Of a stretch of DNA of 64,000 bases, positions 18,850 to 30,137 are shown piece after piece. The stretch covers positions 27,997-91,996 of the forward strand of contig CAMTOJ010000010.1 of assembly GCA_947074145.1 (NCBI GenBank). Direction: 5' to 3'. This stretch comes from an uncultured Bacteroidales bacterium. GTDB lineage: Bacteria; Bacteroidota; Bacteroidia; Bacteroidales; JAUNSR01. The notes beneath the pieces are model-generated. The model was given only the letters and a program-made list of their open reading frames with translations. It searched no databases and was not told the DNA's origin. How positions within the stretch are numbered: the stretch's first letter is position 1; the number at the start of each line of letters is the position of its first letter. Both the position numbers and the translations under genes were made by a program.

Positions 18850-19974
18850 TTAGTCTGTCAACATCATTGGCATAAGAAGCATCAAAAGATCTTCATTTTC
18901 TGCATTTTCAACAGGAAGGATAAGTCCCGGACGAGAACCGTCGGCAAGCTCGATAACAATCTCTGAAGAAGTGATGTAGTTAAGAATCTCGATAAGGAAA
19001 GTCGCTTTGAATCCGATATTCATTGGCTCTCCGTTATAGTTGATCTCCAATGATTCAACGGCAGCGGTAGAGAAATCGATATCTTGTGCTGATACAATCA
19101 TTTTATTTTCTGAAAGTTGAAGTTTTACAAGTGAACTTGCCGGATTTGAGAATACAGATACACGGCGAAGAACGTTCATAAGAAGTACACGGTCAACGAT
19201 CAGTTTATAAGGATGATTCTGAGGAATTACTGATGCATAATTAGGGAAACGACCTTCAATCAGGCGACAAGTGATCTCATAATCTGTGAAAAGAAACTTA
19301 GCGTTGCTGTTATCAAAGATAACTTCAACCTCAGAACTATCTTTTCCAAGAATGTTTTTAAGAAGATTGGCAGGTTTTTTAGGCAAGATAAATGCGGCCT
19401 TAAGACCTGTTTTTATTGAATCGTTTTTTAGTCTTACTAATTTGTGAGAATCAGATGCAACAAATACTACCTCTTCCGGGAAGATATCTATATAAATACC
19501 ATTCATTACCGGACGAAGTTCGTCGTCTGCTGTTGCAAATACAGTTCTTGTAATACCGTTAAGAAGAGAAGATGAGCTAATCTTGAAGCTTTCAGCAGTA
19601 TCGCTCATTGGCTTTTTCTGAGGATATTCAGCACCATTGATACCGATAAAATTATATTTACCATTCTGGAAATAGATAAATACTTCAAGGTTGTCGTCAT
19701 TAATTTCAAAACTCAAAGGTTGGTCAGGCAGTTCTTTAAGCGGATCAAGAAGAGTTTTTGCAGGAACTGCAAACAATCCGTTGCCTTCGGAAGATAATAA
19801 TTCAAGTTTTGTAACCATTGTTGTATCTCCGTCTGAAGCAGTTAACGTCAAAAAGTTATCTTCCAACTTAAATAAAAAGTTATCAAGGATAGCCATTGTG
19901 TTTTTAGAGTTTATTACTCTGCTTATTGCCTGAAGATGTGATAAAATCACAGCGCTGGATACTTGAAATTTCAT
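18850..19974 (-). CDS. dnaN: DNA polymerase III beta sliding clamp
   Basis: 374 aa: MKFQVSSAVILSHLQAISRVINSKNTMAILDNFLF; ends LLMLLMPMMLTD. Confidence 0.97.
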   Translation of the reverse strand: MKFQVSSAVILSHLQAISRVINSKNTMAILDNFLFKLEDNFLTLTASDGDTTMVTKLELLSSEGNGLFAVPAKTLLDPLKELPDQPLSFEINDDNLEVFIYFQNGKYNFIGINGAEYPQKKPMSDTAESFKISSSSLLNGITRTVFATADDELRPVMNGIYIDIFPEEVVFVASDSHKLVRLKNDSIKTGLKAAFILPKKPANLLKNILGKDSSEVEVIFDNSNAKFLFTDYEITCRLIEGRFPNYASVIPQNHPYKLIVDRVLLMNVLRRVSVFSNPASSLVKLQLSENKMIVSAQDIDFSTAAVESLEINYNGEPMNIGFKATFLIEILNYITSSEIVIELADGSRPGLILPVENAENEDLLMLLMPMMLTD

Positions 19975-20116
19975 ATATTAAAGAGTTTTATTTATTCAAA
20001 AAAGAAAATCGCCTGTTTTAGATTATAAAAATAAAGCAAAAGCTTAATATAACCGAATAAAAATGCAATTTCGACGATATATTTCGGCGCAAATTTAATA
20101 AAAAATGCGAAAGGTT

Positions 20117-21160
20117 TTAGTATTGGCGCTTTATTTTCCCGGTTGGAGTTTTCTCAATTTGATTGATGTAAACTATTTTCTTCGGATTCTCATATTTTTT
20201 CACCCTCTTACTTATTTTATCAAGTAGCTTAATCTCCTGCTCTTCACCAATTGGCGAGGATTCAATAACAAGTACCGGAATCTGACCTAATGCATGGTGG
20301 TCCTCTTTTGCTATGAAAAAATTATGACTGATAATATCTTTAATCTTCTCTTCAATCATTTCGGGAAACAGCTTGACTCCGCCAGAGTTAATCACATTGT
20401 CAAATCGTCCGTTCCAGACAAAGCGTGTATCATCGATAAGTGTTACCACATCATTGGTTATAATCTCCTTTTCAGGTAGATAAGATGTTTTTATAATAAG
20501 GCAATTTCTATCGTCAATTGAGAAAGTTACACCCGGTAAAGATTCAAAAACATCATCTTCTCCTATTTTTTTAATTGCAACATGAGATGCTGTTTCTGTC
20601 ATTCCGTAAGTGGAATAACATTTTACTCCGGTATTAAGAAGCATTGATTTTAGCTCATCATCAACTTTTCCTCCTCCTATGATTAGTTGATTTATCTTAT
20701 TGAAGGATTCTGATGCGCGAGCATCTTTAAGTGTCATAAAAACCTGATATGGCACTAAAGCACAAAATTCATATTTTCGATCTAAGAAGGGGGAAATATT
20801 GGAAACGGGATCAATGACCCAAAGATTAAGATTGCCGGCAAGAGCTCTTAATATCATCATTTTTCCGGCTATATAATCGGGCGACATTGCAAGAAGAATA
20901 TCGGATTGGGGAAGTAATGAAAAATATTCGATTGTGGCTCGCGCCGATGCCAGCATACTGCTTTTGGGAAGCTCTATTGGCTTAGGCTCTCCTGTTGACC
21001 CTGATGTTTTTACTTCAATGAAAAGAGAATCATCATACCATAAGGTCAAGAAGTTTAATACTGATTTTTCCGCATCGTTGAGGATCGATGAATTATAAAA
21101 TTCTTTCTTTTCAATCTCCTCTTTTTTATAAATTTTACCGTTAATCGTTATCTGGTCCAT
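20117..21160 (-). CDS. menE: AMP-binding enzyme, O-succinylbenzoate-CoA ligase (MenE)-like
   Basis: 347 aa: EVKTSGSTGEPKPIELPKSSM, CYSTYGMTETASHVAIK, NSGGVKLFPEMIEEKI, KTPTGKIKR. Confidence 0.85.
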   Translation of the reverse strand: MDQITINGKIYKKEEIEKKEFYNSSILNDAEKSVLNFLTLWYDDSLFIEVKTSGSTGEPKPIELPKSSMLASARATIEYFSLLPQSDILLAMSPDYIAGKMMILRALAGNLNLWVIDPVSNISPFLDRKYEFCALVPYQVFMTLKDARASESFNKINQLIIGGGKVDDELKSMLLNTGVKCYSTYGMTETASHVAIKKIGEDDVFESLPGVTFSIDDRNCLIIKTSYLPEKEIITNDVVTLIDDTRFVWNGRFDNVINSGGVKLFPEMIEEKIKDIISHNFFIAKEDHHALGQIPVLVIESSPIGEEQEIKLLDKISKRVKKYENPKKIVYINQIEKTPTGKIKRQY

Positions 21161-21217
21161 TACACTTTTCTTTCGCTTTTCATCTCTTAAAACTGACTAA
21201 TAATATCAATTTTATAC

Positions 21218-22213
21218 TTACTGTTCTATCTTTTTCCTTGTCTTTAAAATTGTAAGGTAATCTACAAAGACAAAACTTGCGATCTCATATCTATTAGGTT
21301 CTGCTTTAATACAATTTTGTATCATAGAGATAGCAGTGTCAAGATCGCCTCTCTCCTCTGCCAGAAGTGCACGGTTGAAATATGCAATCTGCTTAATCTT
21401 ACTCTTTTTTGAATTTTCTATTGCGTATTCAAGCATTATATCGCATCCCAATTTATCGTTCTTGATATAAAGATCATAGGCTTCTCTAATCATCGGATTA
21501 CTGCTTTTTAGAAATACTCTGTCAACTTTGGACACAGAAGGAAGCCAGTCTAAAACACAATTTTCCGCATTTATATATGCCGCATCATAGATACAATCAT
21601 TTAATTCAGGTAGATATTTTATAAAGTCAGGTGTATTATAATCTACATAAAGCTGGCTCCAATTTAGGGTATCGAGCTTTGTGGATTGCCATATAGGGAG
21701 AGTGTCAGGATAATTAAATAGGGTAAAATCTGATTTAATTACCATCTGATGAACAGCATTTGGAAATGGTTCTGTGAGTTTTGTAATTAACGAAACATGC
21801 TGAAGACGGTCAAGGGAAAGTATCCATTCCGCACCGGTGTCTGTATATATTGAATCAAGTTGAAGAGATGACAATAGCTTTCTCGGATTATCCCCCTCAT
21901 TCTTCATTGATAAATTATATATAGCTACGTCATTAAGTTTATTTGTATTGTGAAGTTTTTCAGCAATAATATTCAGGTAGGTATTATTAATCGGCTCTCT
22001 TTCATATTTATGCTCTTGTAATGAATCAATATTAATTATCACGGAAGATGACATAGGCTGTTCGAGAGAATTGTTTACAATGATCACATTTTGATCATAT
22101 AGAGGAATCTCATTTTGTGGTTTATTTTCTACACCTAATTGTATATATGTGGCGCCACTACATCCTGTAAGAAGTATAAGTGACAGAAATTTCAAGAGAT
22201 ATCTTTTAGCCAT
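21218..22213 (-). CDS. Lipoprotein with C-terminal TPR-like region (DUF6340-like)
   Basis: 331 aa, lipobox LILLTGCSG; RGDLDTAISMIQNCIKAEPN near C-terminus. Confidence 0.7.
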   Translation of the reverse strand: MAKRYLLKFLSLILLTGCSGATYIQLGVENKPQNEIPLYDQNVIIVNNSLEQPMSSSVIINIDSLQEHKYEREPINNTYLNIIAEKLHNTNKLNDVAIYNLSMKNEGDNPRKLLSSLQLDSIYTDTGAEWILSLDRLQHVSLITKLTEPFPNAVHQMVIKSDFTLFNYPDTLPIWQSTKLDTLNWSQLYVDYNTPDFIKYLPELNDCIYDAAYINAENCVLDWLPSVSKVDRVFLKSSNPMIREAYDLYIKNDKLGCDIMLEYAIENSKKSKIKQIAYFNRALLAEERGDLDTAISMIQNCIKAEPNRYEIASFVFVDYLTILKTRKKIEQ

Positions 22214-22297
22214 ATTTCTTTTTGTTTATTGTTATGTAAGATAATAAATATTAATTCATTAACTGTTTATCAAGAATAAAAATCCTATTTTGCTATG

Positions 22298-22684
22298 TTA
22301 CAAAATCAGATTAAATGTTTTTTTAGCGATCTCTTTTCCATCCATATAGCAAATAACCAGCCAGTGGCCGGCTTTGTCGTGAATAGGTTCCCAAATAGTA
22401 TCGCCGATAAAGAATGAATAATCGTTTGAATTGATAAAATATGAACCTTCAAAGTCAGGAGCCGGATTGCCATCTTTATCCGCAAATTCAGGATGTTTGA
22501 TTGTAAAATCTATAACCTTTCCTTTCGCTCCCTTTATATGCAATATATATCCAAATTCAATATCAAGCTCACATGGGATAGTTTCTGTAAATTTGGTTAT
22601 TTTAGGCAGTGCCTTAGAGCTTCTGTCCCACTGAGAATATATACCCCAACTCTTAATCTGTATATCTATTTTCTTTTTTGCCAT
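22298..22684 (-). CDS. DUF3859-like small protein
   Basis: 128 aa: IDIQIKSWGIYSQWDRSSKALPKITKFTETIPCELDIEFGYILHIKGAKGK. Confidence 0.65.
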   Translation of the reverse strand: MAKKKIDIQIKSWGIYSQWDRSSKALPKITKFTETIPCELDIEFGYILHIKGAKGKVIDFTIKHPEFADKDGNPAPDFEGSYFINSNDYSFFIGDTIWEPIHDKAGHWLVICYMDGKEIAKKTFNLIL

Positions 22685-22884
22685 TGTGCAAATTTAAAAA
22701 ATATAGCTCATATAAATTCTTCTATTTCTTTATTCAAAATATTTAATTGTCGTTAGTTTCTATTAATTATCTCATTTTAATTGTTTTTAAATTATCGTAA
22801 AAACAAAAGTTTATCACAGTATGTTTATTTCATATCAATAGCTTTCTTTGGAAAGTTCTCAACAAATAACAATTATCTCTTTCA

Positions 22885-23646
22885 ATGAGTAAAGCAGGAA
22901 ATAAACCTACCGATATAAAAAAACTTATTGCCAAAATCATGAATATTATAGTTCTACTTTGTAGTATAGCTATATTCATGATTCTCTCTATTGAGATACT
23001 TGAGGGTTATATCTCTTATCCTCCTAAAATATTTTCGACGATACAACTCATTATATGTCTCATATTTCTTATTGATTTCTTCTATTTGCTATTTCTCAGT
23101 GAGAATAAGAAAAGGTATATATTCACTCATTTTTTATTCTTCTTAGTTTCCATTCCTTATCTGAATATTATTGAGTGGATGCATATTGATGTTTCCTCTT
23201 TTTTCAGAATAATACTTCGTTCGATATTGCTAATCAGAGCAGGATACGGACTTGTCATTATGATTGCCTGGTTTACAAAAAGTAAGATTACAAATTTGCT
23301 CTACTCATACCTTATCATTTTACTTGGTATGTCTTATTTTGGAAGTCTGGCATTTTATATGATAGAGAAAGATCTTAATCCGGGCATTAAAAACTTTGGT
23401 GATTCTCTATGGTGGGCTTGTATGGATGTTACTACTGTTGGTTGTGCGATTGAACCGACAACTTCCGAAGGAAGAATATTGGCAGTAATACTTGCTGTTT
23501 TGGGTATGAGTATGTTTCCTATACTTACAGCGTATATTACCAATATGTTTCAATACGGTTTTAATAATCCTAACGGACCTTCATCCGGCAATCAAAACAC
23601 ATCCTCGGGTGAAACCCAGGGATCTACAAACTCAGCAAAAGATTAG
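22885..23646 (+). CDS. Voltage-gated ion channel superfamily protein with atypical pore motif
   Basis: 253 aa, about 6 TM segments; pore loop FGDSLWWACMDVTTVGCAIEPTTSEGR. Confidence 0.8.
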   Translation: MSKAGNKPTDIKKLIAKIMNIIVLLCSIAIFMILSIEILEGYISYPPKIFSTIQLIICLIFLIDFFYLLFLSENKKRYIFTHFLFFLVSIPYLNIIEWMHIDVSSFFRIILRSILLIRAGYGLVIMIAWFTKSKITNLLYSYLIILLGMSYFGSLAFYMIEKDLNPGIKNFGDSLWWACMDVTTVGCAIEPTTSEGRILAVILAVLGMSMFPILTAYITNMFQYGFNNPNGPSSGNQNTSSGETQGSTNSAKD

Positions 23647-23689
23647 TCGTCAGCTTCTTGAAAAGAGTCTTTGTGCATATTCTTATATA

Positions 23690-23737
23690 AAAAAAGATTT
23701 TTTCATTAAATGAAAAAATCTTTTTTTACCATTTCTG
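23690..23737. terminator. Strong terminator hairpin
   Basis: AAAAAAAGATTTTTTCATT-A-AATGAAAAAATCTTTTTTT. Confidence 0.85.
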
Positions 23738-23776
23738 GCCTTATACAAAAATCAATAATATGAAAGCTTTTTGAAT

Positions 23777-24091
23777 TTAATTCTCCGAAACTCCTCTTTC
23801 GGAAATTGTTTCATCTTTTCCCTGAGGTCTTTTTGTTGAAATCTCAGAATCATTTACTTTTTTTTTTTGCGTTCCTTCCGGAGTTGCAACTACTTCTACT
23901 GCTGTATCTGCTACTGATACCTGAACTGAATCCGGAGCGATTGAATCAACACTTACGGTACCATAATCAACCACTATTGTATCAGCTTTAGCTGAAGTGC
24001 CGGCATCGTCTTTGGTTTCACTTTTTTTATTACCAGAACAAGCGAACATGCAACTACACGCCACTACTATAACAAAAGCAAGTTTTTTCAT
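23777..24091 (-). CDS. Small putative lipoprotein
   Basis: 104 aa, MKKLAFVIVVACSCMFACSGNKKSETKDD; acidic residues after lipid Cys. Confidence 0.6.
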   Translation of the reverse strand: MKKLAFVIVVACSCMFACSGNKKSETKDDAGTSAKADTIVVDYGTVSVDSIAPDSVQVSVADTAVEVVATPEGTQKKKVNDSEISTKRPQGKDETISERGVSEN

Positions 24092-24509
24092 TGTAATAAA
24101 TAAATTTTTTATTAAACATTCTTATCAATATGAAATCAAATCTTTCGTTCGCTTTCCGCTTCACAATTATATCTTCATATCGATAATCGAACAAAAGAAG
24201 TCTCTGTTTACTATTAATAAACGAATAAGAACGAAAAAAGTTTATTTTGAGTTATGATAAAACACTATCCTTTACATCTCACGGTAGAAAAGGATATCTT
24301 TTTTTTTAGATAAACCATTAATTTACAATAACAAAACAGATATTTCCCTTTTTAAGTTTGCACTCTATATAATAAATCATATTTATTATATTTAATATAT
24401 GTAACCATGATATTATTAATAATATTACTACCTCTTATTGTATAAAAAAGAAATAAATCACAACCATTTTTCATCGGTTGCTTTTCATTAATGATTCATT
24501 TATATGGCA

Positions 24510-24548
24510 AAAAAAGCCCCAAAAGTTAATTAAAACTTTCGGGGCCTC
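24510..24548 (-). terminator. Terminator downstream of carboxylase genes
   Basis: GCCCCAAAAGTTAATTAAAACTTTCGGGGC with T-run on minus strand. Confidence 0.85.
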
Positions 24549-24594
24549 TATTCTATAAAGCGTTTGCTTTTTGATTCAATTGTAAGACGACTTA

Positions 24595-24927
24595 TCAGTT
24601 TTTAGGTTGAACAAAAACCATAAGAGTATCTTTTTTGATTTTATCACCTTCAGATACATCAATATTTTTGACAACTCCGTCAACTGGTGATAAGATTCTG
24701 TTTTTCATCTTCATTGCTTCCTGGATCAAAAGAATATCTCCTTTTTTCACCTCTTGTCCTGCAACGACAAATATCTTATCTACGGTACCGGGCAAATATG
24801 ATCTTACTTCTCCTTTTATCGGATTAACCCAAAATTTTCTTTTAATGAATTTATCCGTTAAAGTCGTATTATAATATCTTGCCAGAATCACAAAGGGTAC
24901 TAATTCTTTTTCTTCTGTATTTTCCAT
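24595..24927 (-). CDS. Biotin/lipoyl-attachment (biotin carboxyl carrier) protein
   Basis: 110 aa: VFVVAGQEVKKGDILLIQEAMKMKNRILSPVDGVVKNIDVSEGDKIKKDTLMVFV (EAMKM). Confidence 0.92.
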   Translation of the reverse strand: MENTEEKELVPFVILARYYNTTLTDKFIKRKFWVNPIKGEVRSYLPGTVDKIFVVAGQEVKKGDILLIQEAMKMKNRILSPVDGVVKNIDVSEGDKIKKDTLMVFVQPKN

Positions 24928-24945
24928 CGTACAAGTTATTATAAG

Positions 24946-26493
24946 TTAGAATGGAGGTAAACCATGTTTTTTGAATGGTCTTATCTCTTCTTTGTTATCT
25001 GATAATCCCAATGCATGAAGAATATATGATCTTGTTTCTCCCGGATTGATAACAGTGTCAATAAAACCTTTTGATGCTGCTACATAAGGGTTGGCAAATT
25101 TATCTATATATTCCTGAACTTTCTGATCTCTCATTGCCTGAGGATCAGCAGCTTCTTTTATATCTTTTGCAAAGATAATATTAGCAGCTCCTTCAGGACC
25201 CATAACTGCTATCTCTGCAGTAGGCCATGCAAATACGAAATCAGCACCTAAATGGCGAGAGTTCATTGCGATATAACCTCCGCCGTAAGCTTTTCTAAGA
25301 ATTACAGTGATCTTTGGTACTGTTGCTTCGGAATATGCGTAAAGCATTTTAGCTCCGTGACGAATTACACCTGCATGCTCCTGGTCAACTCCTGGCAAAT
25401 ATCCCGGCATATCTTCAAGAGTTATGATAGGTATATTGAAAGAATCACAATATCTTATAAAACGTGCAGCTTTACAAGCGGAATCAATATCAAGTACTCC
25501 GGCAAGAACCATTGGCTGATTTGCTACAAAACCTACAGTCTTACCACCCATGCGACCAAATCCGATTACAATATTACCGGCCCACATCTCCTGAACTTCA
25601 AAGAAATCGGAGTTGTCGGATATTGATTTTATAATCTCTCTAACGTCATATGGTTGATGCGGATCAGAAGGAATAATCGTTTCTAACGGTTTTAGCTGTT
25701 TTGGTTCAGCTGAAGGGATAGATTTTGATTTTTCAGTATTACTTGCAGGAATAAGAGAAATAAGATTTTTAATCTGCTGGAAACATTCCAACTCACTTTT
25801 TGCAAAGAAATGAGCATTTCCTGTTGTTTGAGCTTGTACTTTGGCTCCACCAAGGTCTTCCTGTGAAATCTCTTCTCCAAGAACAGTCTTAATAACATTA
25901 GGACCTGTAATAAACATTTTAGAGATTTGATCAACTACGAAAACGAAGTCTGTCAAAGCCGGCGAATAAACCGCACCTCCGGCACAAGGCCCAAGGATAA
26001 CAGATATCTGAGGGATTACTCCCGATGCAATTGTGTTTCTATAAAATATCTCTCCATAACCGGCAAGGGCACCAACTCCTTCTTGAATACGAGCTCCTCC
26101 TGAATCATTAATTCCAATTATCGGCATCCTTAATTTCAAGGCATGATCCATAATCTTTGTGATTTTACGAGCATGAGCCAAACCAAGCGAACCGCCGGCT
26201 ACCGTAAAATCCTGAGCATATATACAAACCGGTTGACCAGAAATAGTTCCTGTTCCGGTGATTACTCCATCTCCGGGCAGTTTCTTTTTCTCCATACCGA
26301 AGTCATGACTGTCGTGCTGAACAAAAAGATCATATTCATGAAATGAATTTTCATCTAATAATTCAAGAATACGATTTCTCGCTGTTAATTTCCCTGAGGC
26401 TTCTTGTTTTGAAATCGCCGCTTCACCTCCACCTTTCTGGAGCTGCTCGATTTTTTCATTCAAATCAAGAATCTTACTTGTGATAGAACTCAT
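24946..26493 (-). CDS. Acyl-CoA carboxylase beta / methylmalonyl-CoA decarboxylase alpha-type carboxyltransferase
   Basis: 515 aa: GINDSGGARIQEGVGALAGYGEIFYRN, ILGPCAGGAVYSPALTDF, LEDMPGYLPGVDQEHAGVIRHGAKMLYAYSEATVPKITVILRKAYGGGYIAM. Confidence 0.95.
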   Translation of the reverse strand: MSSITSKILDLNEKIEQLQKGGGEAAISKQEASGKLTARNRILELLDENSFHEYDLFVQHDSHDFGMEKKKLPGDGVITGTGTISGQPVCIYAQDFTVAGGSLGLAHARKITKIMDHALKLRMPIIGINDSGGARIQEGVGALAGYGEIFYRNTIASGVIPQISVILGPCAGGAVYSPALTDFVFVVDQISKMFITGPNVIKTVLGEEISQEDLGGAKVQAQTTGNAHFFAKSELECFQQIKNLISLIPASNTEKSKSIPSAEPKQLKPLETIIPSDPHQPYDVREIIKSISDNSDFFEVQEMWAGNIVIGFGRMGGKTVGFVANQPMVLAGVLDIDSACKAARFIRYCDSFNIPIITLEDMPGYLPGVDQEHAGVIRHGAKMLYAYSEATVPKITVILRKAYGGGYIAMNSRHLGADFVFAWPTAEIAVMGPEGAANIIFAKDIKEAADPQAMRDQKVQEYIDKFANPYVAASKGFIDTVINPGETRSYILHALGLSDNKEEIRPFKKHGLPPF

Positions 26494-26539
26494 TTTTTGT
26501 TTTTGATTTAAGATTTTACATCAATAAAACATATAAAGA

Positions 26540-27097
26540 TTACTTAGATACAACTTTCGTTCTGTAAGAGCATCTAACTTTACCTTTAATAATATTATTC
26601 AATTTAGATTTAATCAATTGTTTTCTTATAGGAGAAATATGGTCGATAAACATTTTCCCAAGAAGATGATCATATTCATGTTGAATGATTCTTGCAGCAA
26701 ATCCTTCATACACATCCTCTTGTGGCTCCATTTTCTCATTAAGATATTTCACTTTGATTTTTGTTGGTCGTAGTACAGACTCATGAATTCCCGGAAGACT
26801 AAGACAACCCTCTTCGGTTGATATTTTATCTCCGCCAAACTCTATGATCTCCGGATTGATAAAGACTTTCTTAAAGTCCTTACATTCGGGAAAATCTTCC
26901 CCCATCGGAGAACCATCTATAACTATCAGTTTAATTGAAAGGCCTATTTGAGGTGCTGCAAGACCTACACCTTCCGAGGCATACATAGTATCATACATAT
27001 TGCCAATAAGTTTTTCCAATTCTGGATAATCATTATTCAACTCTTGAGCCTCTTTTCTCAAAACAGGCTGGCCATATAAATATACAGGTAATATCAT
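26540..27097 (-). CDS. def: Peptide deformylase
   Basis: 185 aa: [29 protein letters not shown]. Confidence 0.97.
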   Translation of the reverse strand: MILPVYLYGQPVLRKEAQELNNDYPELEKLIGNMYDTMYASEGVGLAAPQIGLSIKLIVIDGSPMGEDFPECKDFKKVFINPEIIEFGGDKISTEEGCLSLPGIHESVLRPTKIKVKYLNEKMEPQEDVYEGFAARIIQHEYDHLLGKMFIDHISPIRKQLIKSKLNNIIKGKVRCSYRTKVVSK

Positions 27098-27107
27098 ATT
27101 TGATTCT

Positions 27108-27590
27108 CTATTTTCTGCTTTCTAAATATCCTTGCAAGATAATCGTTGCACTTATCTCATCTACAAGTTCTTTGTTTTGTCTGTCTTTCTTTTTTAATCC
27201 ACCATCAATCATTGCCTGATGAGCCATGACTGAAGTAAATCGTTCATCGAAACGTTCGATTTTTAAGTCGGGAAGTTTTCTTTTCAGTGTTGTTATAAAC
27301 TGAGAGATATAACGCTCATTCTCCGACAGTTCGTTATTTGTTTGCTTTGGTAAACCTATCACGACAAGTTCCACATTCTCTTTTGAAATATATTCTGAAA
27401 TAAAATTCAATAGATCATGAGACCTTACAGTAGTAAGACCATTTGCTATAATTTTTAAAGGATCGGTAACCGCAATCCCTGTCCTCTTTCGACCATAATC
27501 GAGAGCTAAAATTCTACCCATAGGCGACAAAGATAAATAATTAAAGTGAATTGTAAACTTTTTTTCAATTTTGCATAAAATACAAAGCAA
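27108..27590 (-). CDS. ruvX: Putative pre-16S rRNA nuclease / Holliday junction resolvase YqgF
   Basis: 160 aa: [55 protein letters not shown]. True start is probably the internal MGRILAL. Confidence 0.93.
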   Translation of the reverse strand: MLCILCKIEKKFTIHFNYLSLSPMGRILALDYGRKRTGIAVTDPLKIIANGLTTVRSHDLLNFISEYISKENVELVVIGLPKQTNNELSENERYISQFITTLKRKLPDLKIERFDERFTSVMAHQAMIDGGLKKKDRQNKELVDEISATIILQGYLESRK

Positions 27591-27725
27591 ATATCCGATC
27601 CCCCTACTTTAATAAATAGAATGATCGGATATTTGTTCTTTTATTGTATAAAATTTAATTTGATTTAGTAATCGAGTGAATTACAAGCCATTAAAGCCAA
27701 GACAAGGACCTTTGTTTTAAAACCA

Positions 27726-29819
27726 TTATTGTCCCATACGTTTTATGATGTTATATGATTTTATAATCCCGAGTTCACCGGCCTTGCTAAGGTCAGCAAT
27801 ACCTTTATCTGTATTTCCTTTATAAATATGCACAAGTCCTCGATTAAACAATGCCTCAGCAAAAACAGGATTTAACTCCAATGCTTTATTATAATCTATC
27901 AGAGCCTGATCATAATGACGTTGCATGCAACTTAGATTAGCACGGTTAAAATAAGCATATACAAATGATGGGTCAAGATCAATTGCTTTATCATAATCTC
28001 TCATCACCATCTCAAAGTCAATCCTTTTCTTATCATTGAAGTTGTCATTAACTCTTGAGACACTACCGGAGGCTACATGATTGTTCTTTTTTAAGTTAAA
28101 ACTACCCGTATTAATAATGTTTAATTTTAAAGAGCTGTCATCAAGCCCAACATCATTATTATTCATAGCATCGGTTTCAATCTGCTTGAGTCTTACAACC
28201 GCTCTATTGAAATATGCAAGAGAGAAATCACTCTGTAAAAGAATCACTTTATTCAAATCTTCAATCGCTCCCTGAAAATCTTGAACCAAGAGAAAATCTA
28301 TACTTCTTGCAAAATATGCCAATGCATTATTTGAAGAAACTTCCAATTCTCTTGAATAATAATTTATGGAGCTAAAATGAGTACGTATTCTGTCTTCATC
28401 AAGTGACACTTCTGAGTTTACCACTTTGAGCTGTTTATTCAATACGTTAGCTTTATTGAAATCATTAAGGATAGCAGAATAATAGATATTTTTTCTTATA
28501 TGATCATCGTTTTCATAGTAAGTCAATCTATATGAATCCTCTAATTCCACATTTACATTTCTATCCTGTACGCGGCCTCTTATCTCACTGTTATATTTTG
28601 TTTTTACATTACTATTGTCCGCAACTATAACACGATTGAATTTCTCAATATTCTTATCCGACTCACTTCTTGTTTCTTTTGAAGAATTTTTGTTATCCTC
28701 TTTCTTTTTCTTACCATCTCTTTCGGCAAGCAATTCTTTTTCAAGAGCATAAGCCTTATTAAAATCAGCCTCACCTCCTTTCAGATCATTCATTTTTCGT
28801 TTAGACTCAGATCTGGCATACCATCCTGGCAGAAAACGGGGATACTCTTTCAAAACCATTGTATAATCGGCAATTGCACCATTGTAATCACCTATCTCAT
28901 CACGTATAATCGCCCTATTATAATATGCATGGAAATTATCAGGTTCAAGAACAATTACATTCGAAAAATCATCAATAGCATTATTTCTGTCACCTACATA
29001 TGCACGAAGCAAACCTCGGTTATAATAAGCTATATGATTATTCTTATCCATATCGATCACCCTGTCATAATCAGCCATTGCACCTCTCAGATCTTCAAGG
29101 TGATATTTTATCAAAGCTCTATTGGTGTAAAAATTTGCATAGTCAGGATCAAGTCGGATAGCATAATCCATATCTTCGAGAGCCGATTTAAACTCCGACA
29201 TCCTACTCTTAACAACTGCTCTTTGAGCATAAGCATATGAGCTGTATTTATCTATAGAAATTGCTTTATCAAGATCTTTAAGTGCACTAATAGAATCCCC
29301 TGTTTCTAAAAACAATGCAGATCTGCTGATATAAGCATTATAATTATTGGGATGAATATCGACCAAAACCTCGAATGCTTCCTTCGATTTATCGTAATCC
29401 TTAATTTGAGCATAAGCAATTGCTCGATTTATAAGAAATGTTCTATTCTCGGGAGATAATCTTAACCCCGCTTCATAATCTTCAATTGCATCGATATATC
29501 TTTCTAAATTTTGATTTGCAATACCTCTGATCTGATAAGCATTTACCATAAAGGGATTTATTCGAATACACTCATCAGCGTCATCCAAAGCTCCCTGAAA
29601 GTCATCAAGATTTATTTTGGCTACCGATCTATAGAAATAAGGATCTGCAAGAAAAGGCTTTACCTTTATCACCTCATTAAAATATTGTATTGATAAAATA
29701 TAATCTTCAAAATATAAAGCATTCCTACCAAACATCAATACCTTGTCGGTATTTACCTGAGAATATAAACTCCCTATTGACAGAAAAAATATGATTAATG
29801 CTCTCGCAAAATTTCGCAT
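27726..29819 (-). CDS. TPR-repeat protein, secreted
   Basis: 697 aa, signal peptide and more than ten TPR-like units (AYYNRGLLRAYVGDRNNAIDDFSNVIVLEPDNF...). Confidence 0.9.
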   Translation of the reverse strand: MRNFARALIIFFLSIGSLYSQVNTDKVLMFGRNALYFEDYILSIQYFNEVIKVKPFLADPYFYRSVAKINLDDFQGALDDADECIRINPFMVNAYQIRGIANQNLERYIDAIEDYEAGLRLSPENRTFLINRAIAYAQIKDYDKSKEAFEVLVDIHPNNYNAYISRSALFLETGDSISALKDLDKAISIDKYSSYAYAQRAVVKSRMSEFKSALEDMDYAIRLDPDYANFYTNRALIKYHLEDLRGAMADYDRVIDMDKNNHIAYYNRGLLRAYVGDRNNAIDDFSNVIVLEPDNFHAYYNRAIIRDEIGDYNGAIADYTMVLKEYPRFLPGWYARSESKRKMNDLKGGEADFNKAYALEKELLAERDGKKKKEDNKNSSKETRSESDKNIEKFNRVIVADNSNVKTKYNSEIRGRVQDRNVNVELEDSYRLTYYENDDHIRKNIYYSAILNDFNKANVLNKQLKVVNSEVSLDEDRIRTHFSSINYYSRELEVSSNNALAYFARSIDFLLVQDFQGAIEDLNKVILLQSDFSLAYFNRAVVRLKQIETDAMNNNDVGLDDSSLKLNIINTGSFNLKKNNHVASGSVSRVNDNFNDKKRIDFEMVMRDYDKAIDLDPSFVYAYFNRANLSCMQRHYDQALIDYNKALELNPVFAEALFNRGLVHIYKGNTDKGIADLSKAGELGIIKSYNIIKRMGQ

Positions 29820-30137
29820 AATAATAAAATAGGATTGAACACTTCTTAGACTTTATCTGAATAAATTGGTTTATTCCGTAAAAACAAAAGTAAATATTTA
29901 TTTCCCTTCATTGTCATTATAAACCTTTCGTTTCGCATTATTCTATTCAAAAAGATTATAAATATTCTAAATTTCCTCTTTTTGCTACTACGACTCATAT
30001 AAACCGATCACATCTACTATATCAAATGTTTAACAATCAATAAATACCAATATGAAACATTTGATATCTTTTAATACCGAAATCGAACTATCTCTTATTA
30101 CGGATGTTAAATTTAGAGATATAAAACAAGAATAATC

